A stretch of DNA of 14,614 bases from Bacteroidota bacterium. Its GTDB lineage: Bacteria; Bacteroidota; Bacteroidia; Bacteroidales; FEN-979. The position numbers and the translations under genes are program-made. The notes beneath the pieces are model-generated. The model did not search any database. It was not told the DNA's origin and worked only from the letters and a program-made list of their open reading frames with translations. The first letter of the stretch is position 1. Each line of letters begins with the position of its first letter. Where the stretch lies: assembly GCA_026391755.1 (NCBI GenBank), contig JAPLDN010000176.1, positions 1-14,614 of the forward strand, written 5' to 3'. Positions 6,358 to 13,547 of this stretch are shown one piece after another.

Positions 6358-7766
6358 TTGTTCTTTTTTTCAGGTCCGAAAAAAGTAGCTTTTGTTTCAT
6401 CAAGTAATTTGCCCCCGCTGAAAACTCCAACATTCAACTCCATCTTTCCCTGCGGAATATCTTTCCTGTCAAGAATGATGAAAAACACCGCCTCTCCAAC
6501 TGTCTGCCTCTTTATAACAGGGTCTTTCCCTATGATCTTCACTTCTCCATTCCTTGAAAGGATATTCACTTCCACCGGAAGGTCATTCGTGGTTTTATTT
6601 ACGATTTTGATATCATAAAGGTTGGCGATCTTTCCTTCACCCATATCCTGGAACAGGGTACCCGGGGAACGCATCACCGTGGCTTCAACAGGATTCCTGC
6701 CAACAAGGAAGTAGGCAAAAACAGCAAGAAGGGCCGCTAAGACAACCGAGTAGCCGGCCGACCGCAAGGTAAGTCTCCACGGTTTTCCTTCGGCTATCAT
6801 TTTTTCTGAAGAATACCGGATAAGACCTGTTTTAAAACCGGTCTTTCTCATCATGTCATTGCAGGCATCGATGCAACAGGCACAATTGATACACTCAAGT
6901 TGTGTCCCGTTCCTGATATCAATTCCTGTAGGGCACACCATAACACACTGCCGGCAGTCGATACAATCACCTTTCCCTGCTTCCCGGCGGTTCTCTGATT
7001 TCCTGAGAGAGCCCCTTTCTTCTCCCCTTTTGTAATCGTAAGAAATGACAACGGTTGACGGATCCAGCAGGACTCCCTGCAAACGGCCATACGGACAAAC
7101 AATGGTACAAACCTGTTCGCGGAACCAGGAGAAAATAAAGTAGAAAACGAAGGAAAAAATTATCATGATTGTGAGCCCCGCAATATGGCCGGAGGGTTTA
7201 TCGGTGATGAGCCAGAACCATGCATCCGATCCGATGATGTAGACCAGGAAAAGATTTCCTATGGCAAATGACATAATATAGAACACCAGGTGTTTCAGGC
7301 TCAGTTTAAATATCTTTGTCAGGTTCCAGGGCATTGCATCCAGTTCCTTCTGTTTCTGAATATCACCGTCTATCAGGTATTCCACCCTCCTGAAGAGTAC
7401 TTCCATGAAAACCGTCTGCGGACAAGCCCAGCCGCACCAGATCCGGCCGTAAGTTGCAGTAAAGAGGATGATAAACACAATGAGGGCTATCATCGCAATA
7501 AAAAACAAATTGAAATCCTGTGGCCAGAACCGGGCACCGAAGATCACAAATTTCCTGTTCATGAAATCAAACAACAGGAATTGCTCACCTTTGACTTTTA
7601 TAAAAGGAGCTGTAAAAAAGAAAGCCAGGAGGATGATTCCGGTAATGTTCCTCCAGGAAGTTAAAGCGCCTTTGGGTTTTTTTGCAAAAACCCAGAGGCG
7701 CTTTCCGTTTTCGTCAATAGTATAGAGCCTGTCGCGAAAGCTCTGCTGCGTATCGTTTGATTTCAT
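6354..7766 (-). CDS. ccoG: CcoG/FixG polyferredoxin, cbb3 oxidase maturation factor
   Basis: A 470-residue membrane iron-sulfur protein. CcoG has been shown in other bacteria to reduce Cu(II) to Cu(I) for cbb3 oxidase assembly. N-terminal helices are followed by YGRIWCGWACPQTVF (Cys111, Cys115), more helices and EQVCTIVCPYGRLQG (Cys220, Cys224). Two 4Fe-4S ferredoxin motifs follow: CIDCRQCVMVCP (268, 271, 274, 278) and CINCACCIDACN (292, 295, 298, 302). A last helix (about 338-355) leads to the C-terminal immunoglobulin-like domain, which ends near TKATFFGPEKK. Length and all cysteine sets are intact. It starts one base after the ccoP stop. Confidence 0.95.
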   Translation of the reverse strand: MKSNDTQQSFRDRLYTIDENGKRLWVFAKKPKGALTSWRNITGIILLAFFFTAPFIKVKGEQFLLFDFMNRKFVIFGARFWPQDFNLFFIAMIALIVFIILFTATYGRIWCGWACPQTVFMEVLFRRVEYLIDGDIQKQKELDAMPWNLTKIFKLSLKHLVFYIMSFAIGNLFLVYIIGSDAWFWLITDKPSGHIAGLTIMIIFSFVFYFIFSWFREQVCTIVCPYGRLQGVLLDPSTVVISYDYKRGEERGSLRKSENRREAGKGDCIDCRQCVMVCPTGIDIRNGTQLECINCACCIDACNDMMRKTGFKTGLIRYSSEKMIAEGKPWRLTLRSAGYSVVLAALLAVFAYFLVGRNPVEATVMRSPGTLFQDMGEGKIANLYDIKIVNKTTNDLPVEVNILSRNGEVKIIGKDPVIKRQTVGEAVFFIILDRKDIPQGKMELNVGVFSGGKLLDETKATFFGPEKKNK

Positions 7767-7767
7767 T

Positions 7768-8355
7768 TCACTTGCAAGGATCGCCTTGTGGTGCCTTGGG
7801 ATCGGGTGGATTTGTGCCCCTGAGCGTCATAGTATAACTTGCAACCTGCAGAATCTGGTCCTTAGTAAGCTGGGGCTTCCATGATATCATTCCTTTTTCA
7901 GGCACACCGGTGGCAATTACATTCACTGCGTCGATATACCTGCAGCCATGAATCGAAAAGGCATCGGTAAGATTGGGGCCGACAAGACCCTGTCCCTGGG
8001 CTTTATGACAAACCACGCAGTTTTTGTCAAAAATCGCCTTACCTGCGTCCAGGGAAGCTTGGTCGGTCAGAGGTGCTATTAAAGTATCAAAAACCATTGC
8101 CTGTGCAATTGGGGTGAGGGAAGCTGCTGCCGCCATTTCCCTGTTGTATTCATCTTCCTGATGCGGAGCAATCCTGATCACATCAAAAACAAATACATAG
8201 ACCACTGCATAGATAATGGTGATGATAAATAACCAAATCCACCACTTCGGAAGGTTGTTGTCCAGCTCCCTGATGTCGTCATAATCATGCCCCGACAGCA
8301 ATTTATCACCGGTAAGTTCATCTTTTTCAACTGGATTTTTATCATTGATTTCCAT
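7768..8355 (-). CDS. ccoP: cbb3 oxidase subunit III (CcoP), single-haem form
   Basis: A 195-residue membrane-bound cytochrome c subunit that passes electrons towards CcoO and CcoN. A short cytoplasmic part contains GHDYDDIRELDNNLPKWW, the typical CcoP entry to a membrane helix (about 37-58). One cytochrome c domain follows, with CVVCH at 113-117, VGPNLTDAFSIHG, the distal methionine probably Met156 in GMISWKPQL, and the usual ending SYTMTLRGTNPPDPKAPQG. Proteobacterial CcoP has two haem domains; the single-haem form occurs widely in Bacteroidetes and is not a truncation. Odd points are two extra cysteines, Cys138 (HGCRY, where relatives usually have Gly-Gly) and Cys194 at the extreme C-terminus, which could pair. 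It lies 17 nt after ccoQ. Confidence 0.93.
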   Translation of the reverse strand: MEINDKNPVEKDELTGDKLLSGHDYDDIRELDNNLPKWWIWLFIITIIYAVVYVFVFDVIRIAPHQEDEYNREMAAAASLTPIAQAMVFDTLIAPLTDQASLDAGKAIFDKNCVVCHKAQGQGLVGPNLTDAFSIHGCRYIDAVNVIATGVPEKGMISWKPQLTKDQILQVASYTMTLRGTNPPDPKAPQGDPCK

Positions 8356-8372
8356 AGTACTTTTTTTAAATC

Positions 8373-8555
8373 TTAAACTTCATTTGAATCTTTTGTCTCA
8401 TCCTCAAAAGGCATACGGCTGAATTCCGCCAATTCATTTTTCCTGATAGAAAAGGCGTATACAACAATAATCGTGAAGAATACAACGAAAATAATTGTTG
8501 AGATCAGGCCATAATTGTTTATGCCGCTGACTGACTGAAAAACCTGGTTAAACAT
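8373..8555 (-). CDS. ccoQ: Small cbb3 oxidase subunit IV (CcoQ/FixQ)
   Basis: A 60-residue single-helix protein: a short N-terminus, a hydrophobic helix (about 15-36) and a charged tail with the family-like RKNELAEFSRMPFEDE segment. Its size and its place between ccoNO and ccoP, 10 nt after ccoNO and 17 nt before ccoP, fit CcoQ, which stabilises the oxidase complex in other bacteria. Sequence similarity in this family is weak, so the call leans on context. Confidence 0.85.
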   Translation of the reverse strand: MFNQVFQSVSGINNYGLISTIIFVVFFTIIVVYAFSIRKNELAEFSRMPFEDETKDSNEV

Positions 8556-8565
8556 ATAACAGAAA

Positions 8566-10734
8566 TTAGTTTACAGGATTCCCGGTACCTGCAGCAGCCG
8601 ATAATCCTGCCGAATGAATGTCAACACCCAGTCTTTGCAGATATGCTATAAGGGCTATGATCTCCTTATTCGGGGCACAGTCGATGCCCTGGGACTTAAG
8701 ATCTGCAGAAATCAATGATGCCTGCTTCATAAGGTCCTCATTGGCGATCTTATCAAAACCGTCTGGATAAGGAACTCCAAGCATCTGCATCACCCGGATC
8801 TTTTTAGCCGTTGTGCTCATATCGAGATCGTCTGAAATCAACCATTTGTATACCGGCATGATGGATTGCGCATTCAGTTTCTGGGGATTCAGCATATGAT
8901 TATAATGCCAGGAATTCGGTTTATACTGTTTCCCGTTGACAACTCCCTCTCTTGAAAGGTCGGGTCCGTTGCGCTTTGATCCCCACTGGAATGGATGGTC
9001 ATACACGTATTCGCCTGCTTTTGAGTACTGCCCGTATCGTTCTGTTTCGGAACGGAAGGGGCGCACCTGCTGCGAATGGCAGGTATAACAACCCTCCCTC
9101 ACATAAATGTCACGGCCCTGGAGTTCAAGAGGAGTATATGGTTTAACACTCGCGATAGTCGGGATGTTTGTTTTAACCAGGTAAAGTGGAACAATTTCAA
9201 TGATGCCGCCGATAAGAATCACAATCAGTGCGGCGATCGTAAACTGCACAGGCCTGCGTTCAAGCCAGCGGTGTGCGCCTTCTCCGCTTACCCGTTTCCC
9301 TGAAATGGGCTCAAGGGCAGGAGCCGATGCGGCTTCTTCGGCAATGAAGTTGCCCTGGCGTATCGTTATGATCAGGTTGTAAATACCGATGACAATACCG
9401 GTAATGTATAATGCTCCGCCCACAGCCCTTGCAGCATACATAGGCTTTAGCTGTGTAACCGTCTCAAGGAAGTTGGGATATTTCAGGAATCCTTCAGCTG
9501 TGAATTCTTTCCACATCAGGAACTGCGTTATGGCTCCCCAATAAAGAGGTACAGCGTAAAATATTATGCCCAGCGTCCCTATCCAGAAATGTGTGTTGGC
9601 AAGCTTCCTTGAATACAGACTGGTTTGGAAGATCCTGGGGATAAGCCAATAAAGAACCGCAAAAGTCATAAAGCCATTCCAGCCCAAAGCCCCGATATGT
9701 GCATGCCCCACAGTCCAGTCGGTGAAATGGGAAATCGCATTCACTGTCTTGGTCGACATCATAGGGCCTTCAAAAGTTGACATTCCGTAAGCAGTGACGG
9801 CTACGACCATGAATTTCAATACAGGGTCCTCACGAACTTTATCCCATGCACCGCGCAGAGTGAGCAGCCCGTTGACCATACCGCCCCAGGAAGGGGCAAT
9901 AAGCATAACCGAAAACACAACACCAAGTGACTGTGTCCAGTTTGGCAGGGCTGAATAGATCAGGTGATGGGGTCCGGCCCATATATAAAGAAAAATCAAA
10001 GCCCAGAAATGGACAATGGATAGCCTGTACGAGTATATCGGGCGGTTGGCTGCCTTAGGCAGATAGTAATACATCAGTCCGAGGAAAGGAGTGGTGAGAA
10101 AAAATGCTACTGCATTATGGCCATACCACCATTGCACCAGGGCATCCTGAACACCTGCATAGACAATGTATGATTTAAAAAACGTAATGGGTATCTCAAT
10201 GCTGTTTGCAACATGTAAAACTGCTACCGTCACAAAAGTGGCAAGGTAAAACCAGATGGCCACATAAATATGCCTTGTACGGCGCTTGATGATAGTTCCT
10301 ATCATATTCCAGCCAAAAACGATCCAGATCACTGCAACCAGGATGTCGATGGGCCATTCAAGTTCGGCATACTCCTTACCGGTAGTAAACCCGCAGGCAA
10401 ATGTTAAAGCTGCAGCTACTATGATCAATTGCCATCCCCAGAAGTTAATCTTACTGAGAATGTCACTGAACATCCTCGCTTTGCAAAGACGCTGCAGGGA
10501 ATAATAAATTCCGGTAAACATACCGTTGCCTACAAAGGCAAAGATCACCGCATTGGTGTGAATGGGCCGGATCCTTCCGAAAGTCGTATATGGGATCCCG
10601 AAGGTGAGCTGAGGCCAGATAAACTGTAAAGCCAGCAAAAGGCCTACTACCATCCCAATGACTCCCCAAAATAAGGTGGCATAGGCGAACAACTTAACAG
10701 TTTTGTTGTCGTAGTAAAAGGTTTGATTTTCCAT
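8566..10734 (-). CDS. ccoNO: Fused cbb3 oxidase subunits I and II (CcoN-CcoO)
   Basis: A 722-residue fusion of the catalytic haem-copper subunit and the monohaem cytochrome c subunit; it reduces O2 to water with high affinity and pumps protons. Residues 1 to about 460 are CcoN: His59 (RPIHTNA) and His346 should bind the low-spin haem b, His344 (GHAHIG) haem b3, and His206 (YGHNAV), His256 and His257 (GPHH) CuB; Tyr250 sits where the Tyr cross-linked to the CuB His is expected. Every ligand is offset by one from the Pseudomonas stutzeri numbering. A linker (about 461-495) leads to CcoO, with one helix (about 496-518), haem motif CYTCH (549-553), NGPDLSREG, and the distal Met626 in SIMPVYKW. 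All ligands are present. The fusion is typical of Bacteroidetes. It starts 3 nt after ccoS. Confidence 0.97.
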   Translation of the reverse strand: MENQTFYYDNKTVKLFAYATLFWGVIGMVVGLLLALQFIWPQLTFGIPYTTFGRIRPIHTNAVIFAFVGNGMFTGIYYSLQRLCKARMFSDILSKINFWGWQLIIVAAALTFACGFTTGKEYAELEWPIDILVAVIWIVFGWNMIGTIIKRRTRHIYVAIWFYLATFVTVAVLHVANSIEIPITFFKSYIVYAGVQDALVQWWYGHNAVAFFLTTPFLGLMYYYLPKAANRPIYSYRLSIVHFWALIFLYIWAGPHHLIYSALPNWTQSLGVVFSVMLIAPSWGGMVNGLLTLRGAWDKVREDPVLKFMVVAVTAYGMSTFEGPMMSTKTVNAISHFTDWTVGHAHIGALGWNGFMTFAVLYWLIPRIFQTSLYSRKLANTHFWIGTLGIIFYAVPLYWGAITQFLMWKEFTAEGFLKYPNFLETVTQLKPMYAARAVGGALYITGIVIGIYNLIITIRQGNFIAEEAASAPALEPISGKRVSGEGAHRWLERRPVQFTIAALIVILIGGIIEIVPLYLVKTNIPTIASVKPYTPLELQGRDIYVREGCYTCHSQQVRPFRSETERYGQYSKAGEYVYDHPFQWGSKRNGPDLSREGVVNGKQYKPNSWHYNHMLNPQKLNAQSIMPVYKWLISDDLDMSTTAKKIRVMQMLGVPYPDGFDKIANEDLMKQASLISADLKSQGIDCAPNKEIIALIAYLQRLGVDIHSAGLSAAAGTGNPVN

Positions 10735-10737
10735 AAT

Positions 10738-10944
10738 TTATTTTTGGTTTGATGGATTTTCGGTATTCCCCTGGACCGGTGCTGATTCCTCAGCATCCCT
10801 TGGTTTTTCATCTTCAAAAAGTATCCTTACCGATGAACCATAAGGATCATCATACTGCCCGCTTCTTACCGACCAGAAAAATGCACCAAGCCCGATCAGG
10901 GCAACGATCAGGCTGAAAGCAACCAGGATAAGAATAACATTCAT
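10738..10944 (-). CDS. ccoS: CcoS/FixS, cbb3 oxidase maturation protein
   Basis: A 68-residue single-helix protein. The helix occupies about residues 3-24, followed by the conserved FFWSVRSGQYDDPYG and RILFEDE motifs; the tail is polar. CcoS is required in studied bacteria for correct insertion of haem and copper cofactors into CcoN. It has a well-formed promoter in the 95-nt gap after ccoI, so ccoS may be the true first gene of the structural operon. Confidence 0.92.
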   Translation of the reverse strand: MNVILILVAFSLIVALIGLGAFFWSVRSGQYDDPYGSSVRILFEDEKPRDAEESAPVQGNTENPSNQK

Positions 10945-10966
10945 CTATGTATATCAAGGAATGAAG

Positions 10967-10998
10967 CAAAAATAATAAGATAGAAATAAGAATTCAAA
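10967..10998 (-). promoter_or_regulatory. Bacteroidetes-type promoter in front of ccoS-ccoNO
   Basis: On the minus strand TTTG (10998-10995) is followed after exactly 20 nt by TATTTTTG (10974-10967), an exact match to the Bacteroidetes -33/-7 promoter. The predicted start near 10960 gives a leader of about 15 nt. No FNR/CRP-type palindrome (TTGAT-N4-ATCAA) was seen here, so oxygen control, if any, works by another route. Confidence 0.6.
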
Positions 10999-11039
10999 GA
11001 TTACAATACTGAAATACTCAAAAAGACAGTAATTTATAT

Positions 11040-13457
11040 TCAGACTGGATAGGTTATATTCAACTTTGTCCTCGCTGAGGCAAGGTATGTGGCTACTGTT
11101 ATGAGTGTTATGACTGAAACCGAGCTCAATGGCATAAGGATGGCAGAAACAATTGGCGTCAGGTTTCCGCTAATAGCAAAACTCAATCCGATGATATTAT
11201 AAAAAAAAGAAAATGACATACTCATTATCACAAGCCTGCGGCTGATCTTGCTGAATTTGAGAAACGTTGAAAGTTTCCTGAATTGCCTGGCTTCGAGAAT
11301 GGCATCACAAGAGGGTGAAAAATGATATACATCATCGGCTATTGAGATCCCGCAATCACTTTCATACAATGCGCCGGCATCATTCAACCCGTCGCCGATC
11401 ATCATAACCTTTTTCCCCTCACCTCTGAGTTTTCTTACGTAATTAAGCTTATCGACAGGGGTCTGGTTAAAATTCAGATGGTCTGCCGATGGGAAGAATT
11501 CAAGCAATGCAGGAAGTTCGGCATCATTATCTCCCGACAGGAGGTGAAGTTCATATTTCCTGCCCATTGATATCAGCACATCCCTCATGCCTTCACGGTA
11601 TTTATGCTTTAAAATAATGTATCCTGATGGCGTTCCGTCCACCGAAACAAACAGGCTGCCTGCAGGTGTTCCTCCCGGTAATCTGCCAAGGACAAATTCC
11701 CCTGAACCCAGTTTCACATGATGACCGCCTACTGTTCCTTCAACTCCTTTTGAAAGATGCTCGGTGAACCCTGTTACAGGAAGCGCCGGGGCATTTGGCA
11801 GAGCCTGGTATACTGCAACACTCATGGGGTGGGTCGAATGTCTGACAAGGGACCTGAGCAGGTTAAACGAAGCTTCATCAACCAGGAGATGATCCAGGTT
11901 TGCATCAAAATCATTTGATTTTGTAAGGGTTCCGGTTTTATCAAGGACTACAGTGTTGATACGGGAAAGAGACTCTACCACTGAACTGCGTTTGACATAG
12001 AAGCCGTTTCGCCCGAAAACCCTCATCGCCCCTCCGAAGGAAAACGGCAGGGTCATCGCCAGTGCGCAGGGGCAGGCGACAATCAGTATGGCAGTAACCA
12101 CGAGGGCGGCCCTGGAGGGATCAATAAACCACCAGGCAACACCCGTCACCAGGGCCAGGATGAGAACAACAGCAGTGAAGAAACGGCTGATCACGTCGAT
12201 AAGCGATTCCCAGTTATTATGCCTTTCCTCGTGGCCCGGCTTCTGGTTCCACAACTCTGTAAGTTTGCTCTGGGTAACTTCCTTTTCAATGATCAGCTCT
12301 ATGGCCGGGCCCGACTGCTTTCCACCGGCAAATATCCTCTGCCCCTCAGTTTTCTTTACAGGGTCAGACTCCCCGCTCACGAAGCTGTAATCAATAGATC
12401 CTTCCCCCTTCACAAGTATTGCATCGGCAGGTATCAGCTCATTATTCCTTACCAGTATCCGCATTCCCGTTTTAAGATGCTTCAGGGGGAGGATGCTCTC
12501 CTCCCCTTTTCCCGAAATTAAAGTAACAGCCACAGGGAAGTAGGAACGGTAGTCCCTTTCAAAGGATAAAGCCTGGTATGTAAGCCCTTGGTACCATTTC
12601 CCTATTAAAAGGAAGAACATCAGGCCTGCAAGTGAATCCATAAAGCCGGGGCCGGTACCCGATAGTATTTCATAAACCGAGCGGAAAAATAAGGCAAGGA
12701 TACCAATTGCTATCGGGAGGTCTATACTGATAAACCGTTTTTTTAAGCCCTTGTATGCCGAGATGAAGAATCCGGATCCTGAATAGAATGCTACAGGTAT
12801 GCCCAACAGGATATTCAGTATTCCGAAATTCTGCCTTATGAACTGTTCAACGGTATCATCAATGGCCAGGTATGAAGGGAAACTGAACAACATGATGTTA
12901 CCAAAACAGAACCCGGCTACCCCGAGTCGGTAATATACATCCCTGTTTATCTTTTTCTTTGACGATTTATCAACGGATTCAAGAGAAATATACGGTGCGT
13001 AATTTACAGAAGCAAGCAGCTCAACCAGCCCCCTGAGGCTGATCTCGGAATCGCGGAATGTGAAAGCAGCTTCTTTCTTTGTAAAGTGGACTGTTGAATG
13101 CATGATCCCTTCATTAAGCCTGTGAAGGTTTTCAAGAAGCCAGATACAGGAGCTGCAATGTATGGAGGGTATAAAAAATTTAACTCTCGAAACCCCGTTA
13201 TCGGAAAAATCAAGAATCTCCTGTTTTATCTCTTCATTATCAAGAAAGTCAAATCGCTTCCCCAACTCCGGAAAAGCAGTTTTCATCCCGGGGTGGTCAG
13301 TAAGATTGTAATATTCGCTGGAATTGCTCCCGCTGAGTATCTCATATACCGTTTGGCATCCCGAACAACAGAATTGCTTCTCATCAAACAAGATAATACT
13401 TGAACCACAGTCCTCCCCACAATGGAAACAACGGCTAAAGCCTTCGTTTTTTATCAT
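11040..13457 (-). CDS. ccoI: Copper-transporting P1B-type ATPase CcoI/FixI
   Basis: An 805-residue copper ATPase that exports Cu(I) across the inner membrane for the cbb3 oxidase. An N-terminal cysteine-rich zinc-ribbon-like part (CFHC at 10-13, Cys17, CCSGC at 30-34) precedes a heavy-metal-associated domain with CSSC (101-104). Further parts are the actuator-domain SGE motif (361-363, equivalent to TGE), the ion-binding CPC (462-464), the phosphorylation site DKTGT (Asp506), the HP motif (543-544), the hinge GDGLNDA (688-694) and the last-helix MPLSS (775-779). All catalytic residues are present and the length is normal. The start at 13457 is supported by a perfect -7 box immediately upstream. 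It is the first gene of the cco locus, 95 nt before ccoS. Confidence 0.95.
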   Translation of the reverse strand: MIKNEGFSRCFHCGEDCGSSIILFDEKQFCCSGCQTVYEILSGSNSSEYYNLTDHPGMKTAFPELGKRFDFLDNEEIKQEILDFSDNGVSRVKFFIPSIHCSSCIWLLENLHRLNEGIMHSTVHFTKKEAAFTFRDSEISLRGLVELLASVNYAPYISLESVDKSSKKKINRDVYYRLGVAGFCFGNIMLFSFPSYLAIDDTVEQFIRQNFGILNILLGIPVAFYSGSGFFISAYKGLKKRFISIDLPIAIGILALFFRSVYEILSGTGPGFMDSLAGLMFFLLIGKWYQGLTYQALSFERDYRSYFPVAVTLISGKGEESILPLKHLKTGMRILVRNNELIPADAILVKGEGSIDYSFVSGESDPVKKTEGQRIFAGGKQSGPAIELIIEKEVTQSKLTELWNQKPGHEERHNNWESLIDVISRFFTAVVLILALVTGVAWWFIDPSRAALVVTAILIVACPCALAMTLPFSFGGAMRVFGRNGFYVKRSSVVESLSRINTVVLDKTGTLTKSNDFDANLDHLLVDEASFNLLRSLVRHSTHPMSVAVYQALPNAPALPVTGFTEHLSKGVEGTVGGHHVKLGSGEFVLGRLPGGTPAGSLFVSVDGTPSGYIILKHKYREGMRDVLISMGRKYELHLLSGDNDAELPALLEFFPSADHLNFNQTPVDKLNYVRKLRGEGKKVMMIGDGLNDAGALYESDCGISIADDVYHFSPSCDAILEARQFRKLSTFLKFSKISRRLVIMSMSFSFFYNIIGLSFAISGNLTPIVSAILMPLSSVSVITLITVATYLASARTKLNITYPV

Positions 13458-13461
13458 CGCG

Positions 13462-13469
13462 CAAAAATA
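13462..13469 (-). promoter_or_regulatory. Candidate -7 element for ccoI, implying a leaderless or near-leaderless mRNA
   Basis: TATTTTTG on the minus strand matches TAnnTTTG exactly and ends 4 nt before the ccoI start codon, so transcription would begin at or next to the ATG. No TTTG was found at the -33 spacing. Confidence 0.35.
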
Positions 13470-13515
13470 AGCAAAGTGATGAACTTTCGCCTTCGATCCT
13501 AAGCAGCTTTTTTTG

Positions 13516-13523
13516 TACTTTTG
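13516..13523 (+). promoter_or_regulatory. Candidate -7 element for the secreted Asp-box protein gene
   Basis: TACTTTTG matches TAnnTTTG exactly, 24 nt before the ATG at 13548. No clear -33 TTTG is seen. Transcription would start close to a 15-bp palindrome at 13525-13539. Confidence 0.4.
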
Positions 13524-13524
13524 C

Positions 13525-13539
13525 TAGGTTAATAACCTA
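13525..13539. promoter_or_regulatory. Perfect 15-bp palindrome, possible operator or leader hairpin
   Basis: TAGGTTAATAACCTA is a perfect inverted repeat: two 7-bp arms about one central base. It lies directly after the candidate -7 box of the secreted protein gene, 8 nt before its ATG, in the divergent gap with ccoI (90 nt). The one-base centre suits a dimeric DNA-binding protein better than an RNA hairpin. No regulator is assigned. Confidence 0.4.
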
Positions 13540-13547
13540 AATTCCCA

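Noticed and set aside
7768..8355. CcoP as a truncated gene because it has one haem motif instead of two
   Set aside because: The membrane helix, haem domain and conserved C-terminal end are all complete, and single-haem CcoP is the usual form in Bacteroidetes.
8566..10734. ccoN-ccoO fusion as a novel chimera or lost stop codon
   Set aside because: This fusion is widespread in Bacteroidetes, and both halves keep every cofactor ligand.
10945..11039. FNR/CRP-type binding site controlling the cco operon
   Set aside because: Only isolated TTGA-like half sites are present; no palindrome with the right spacing was found.
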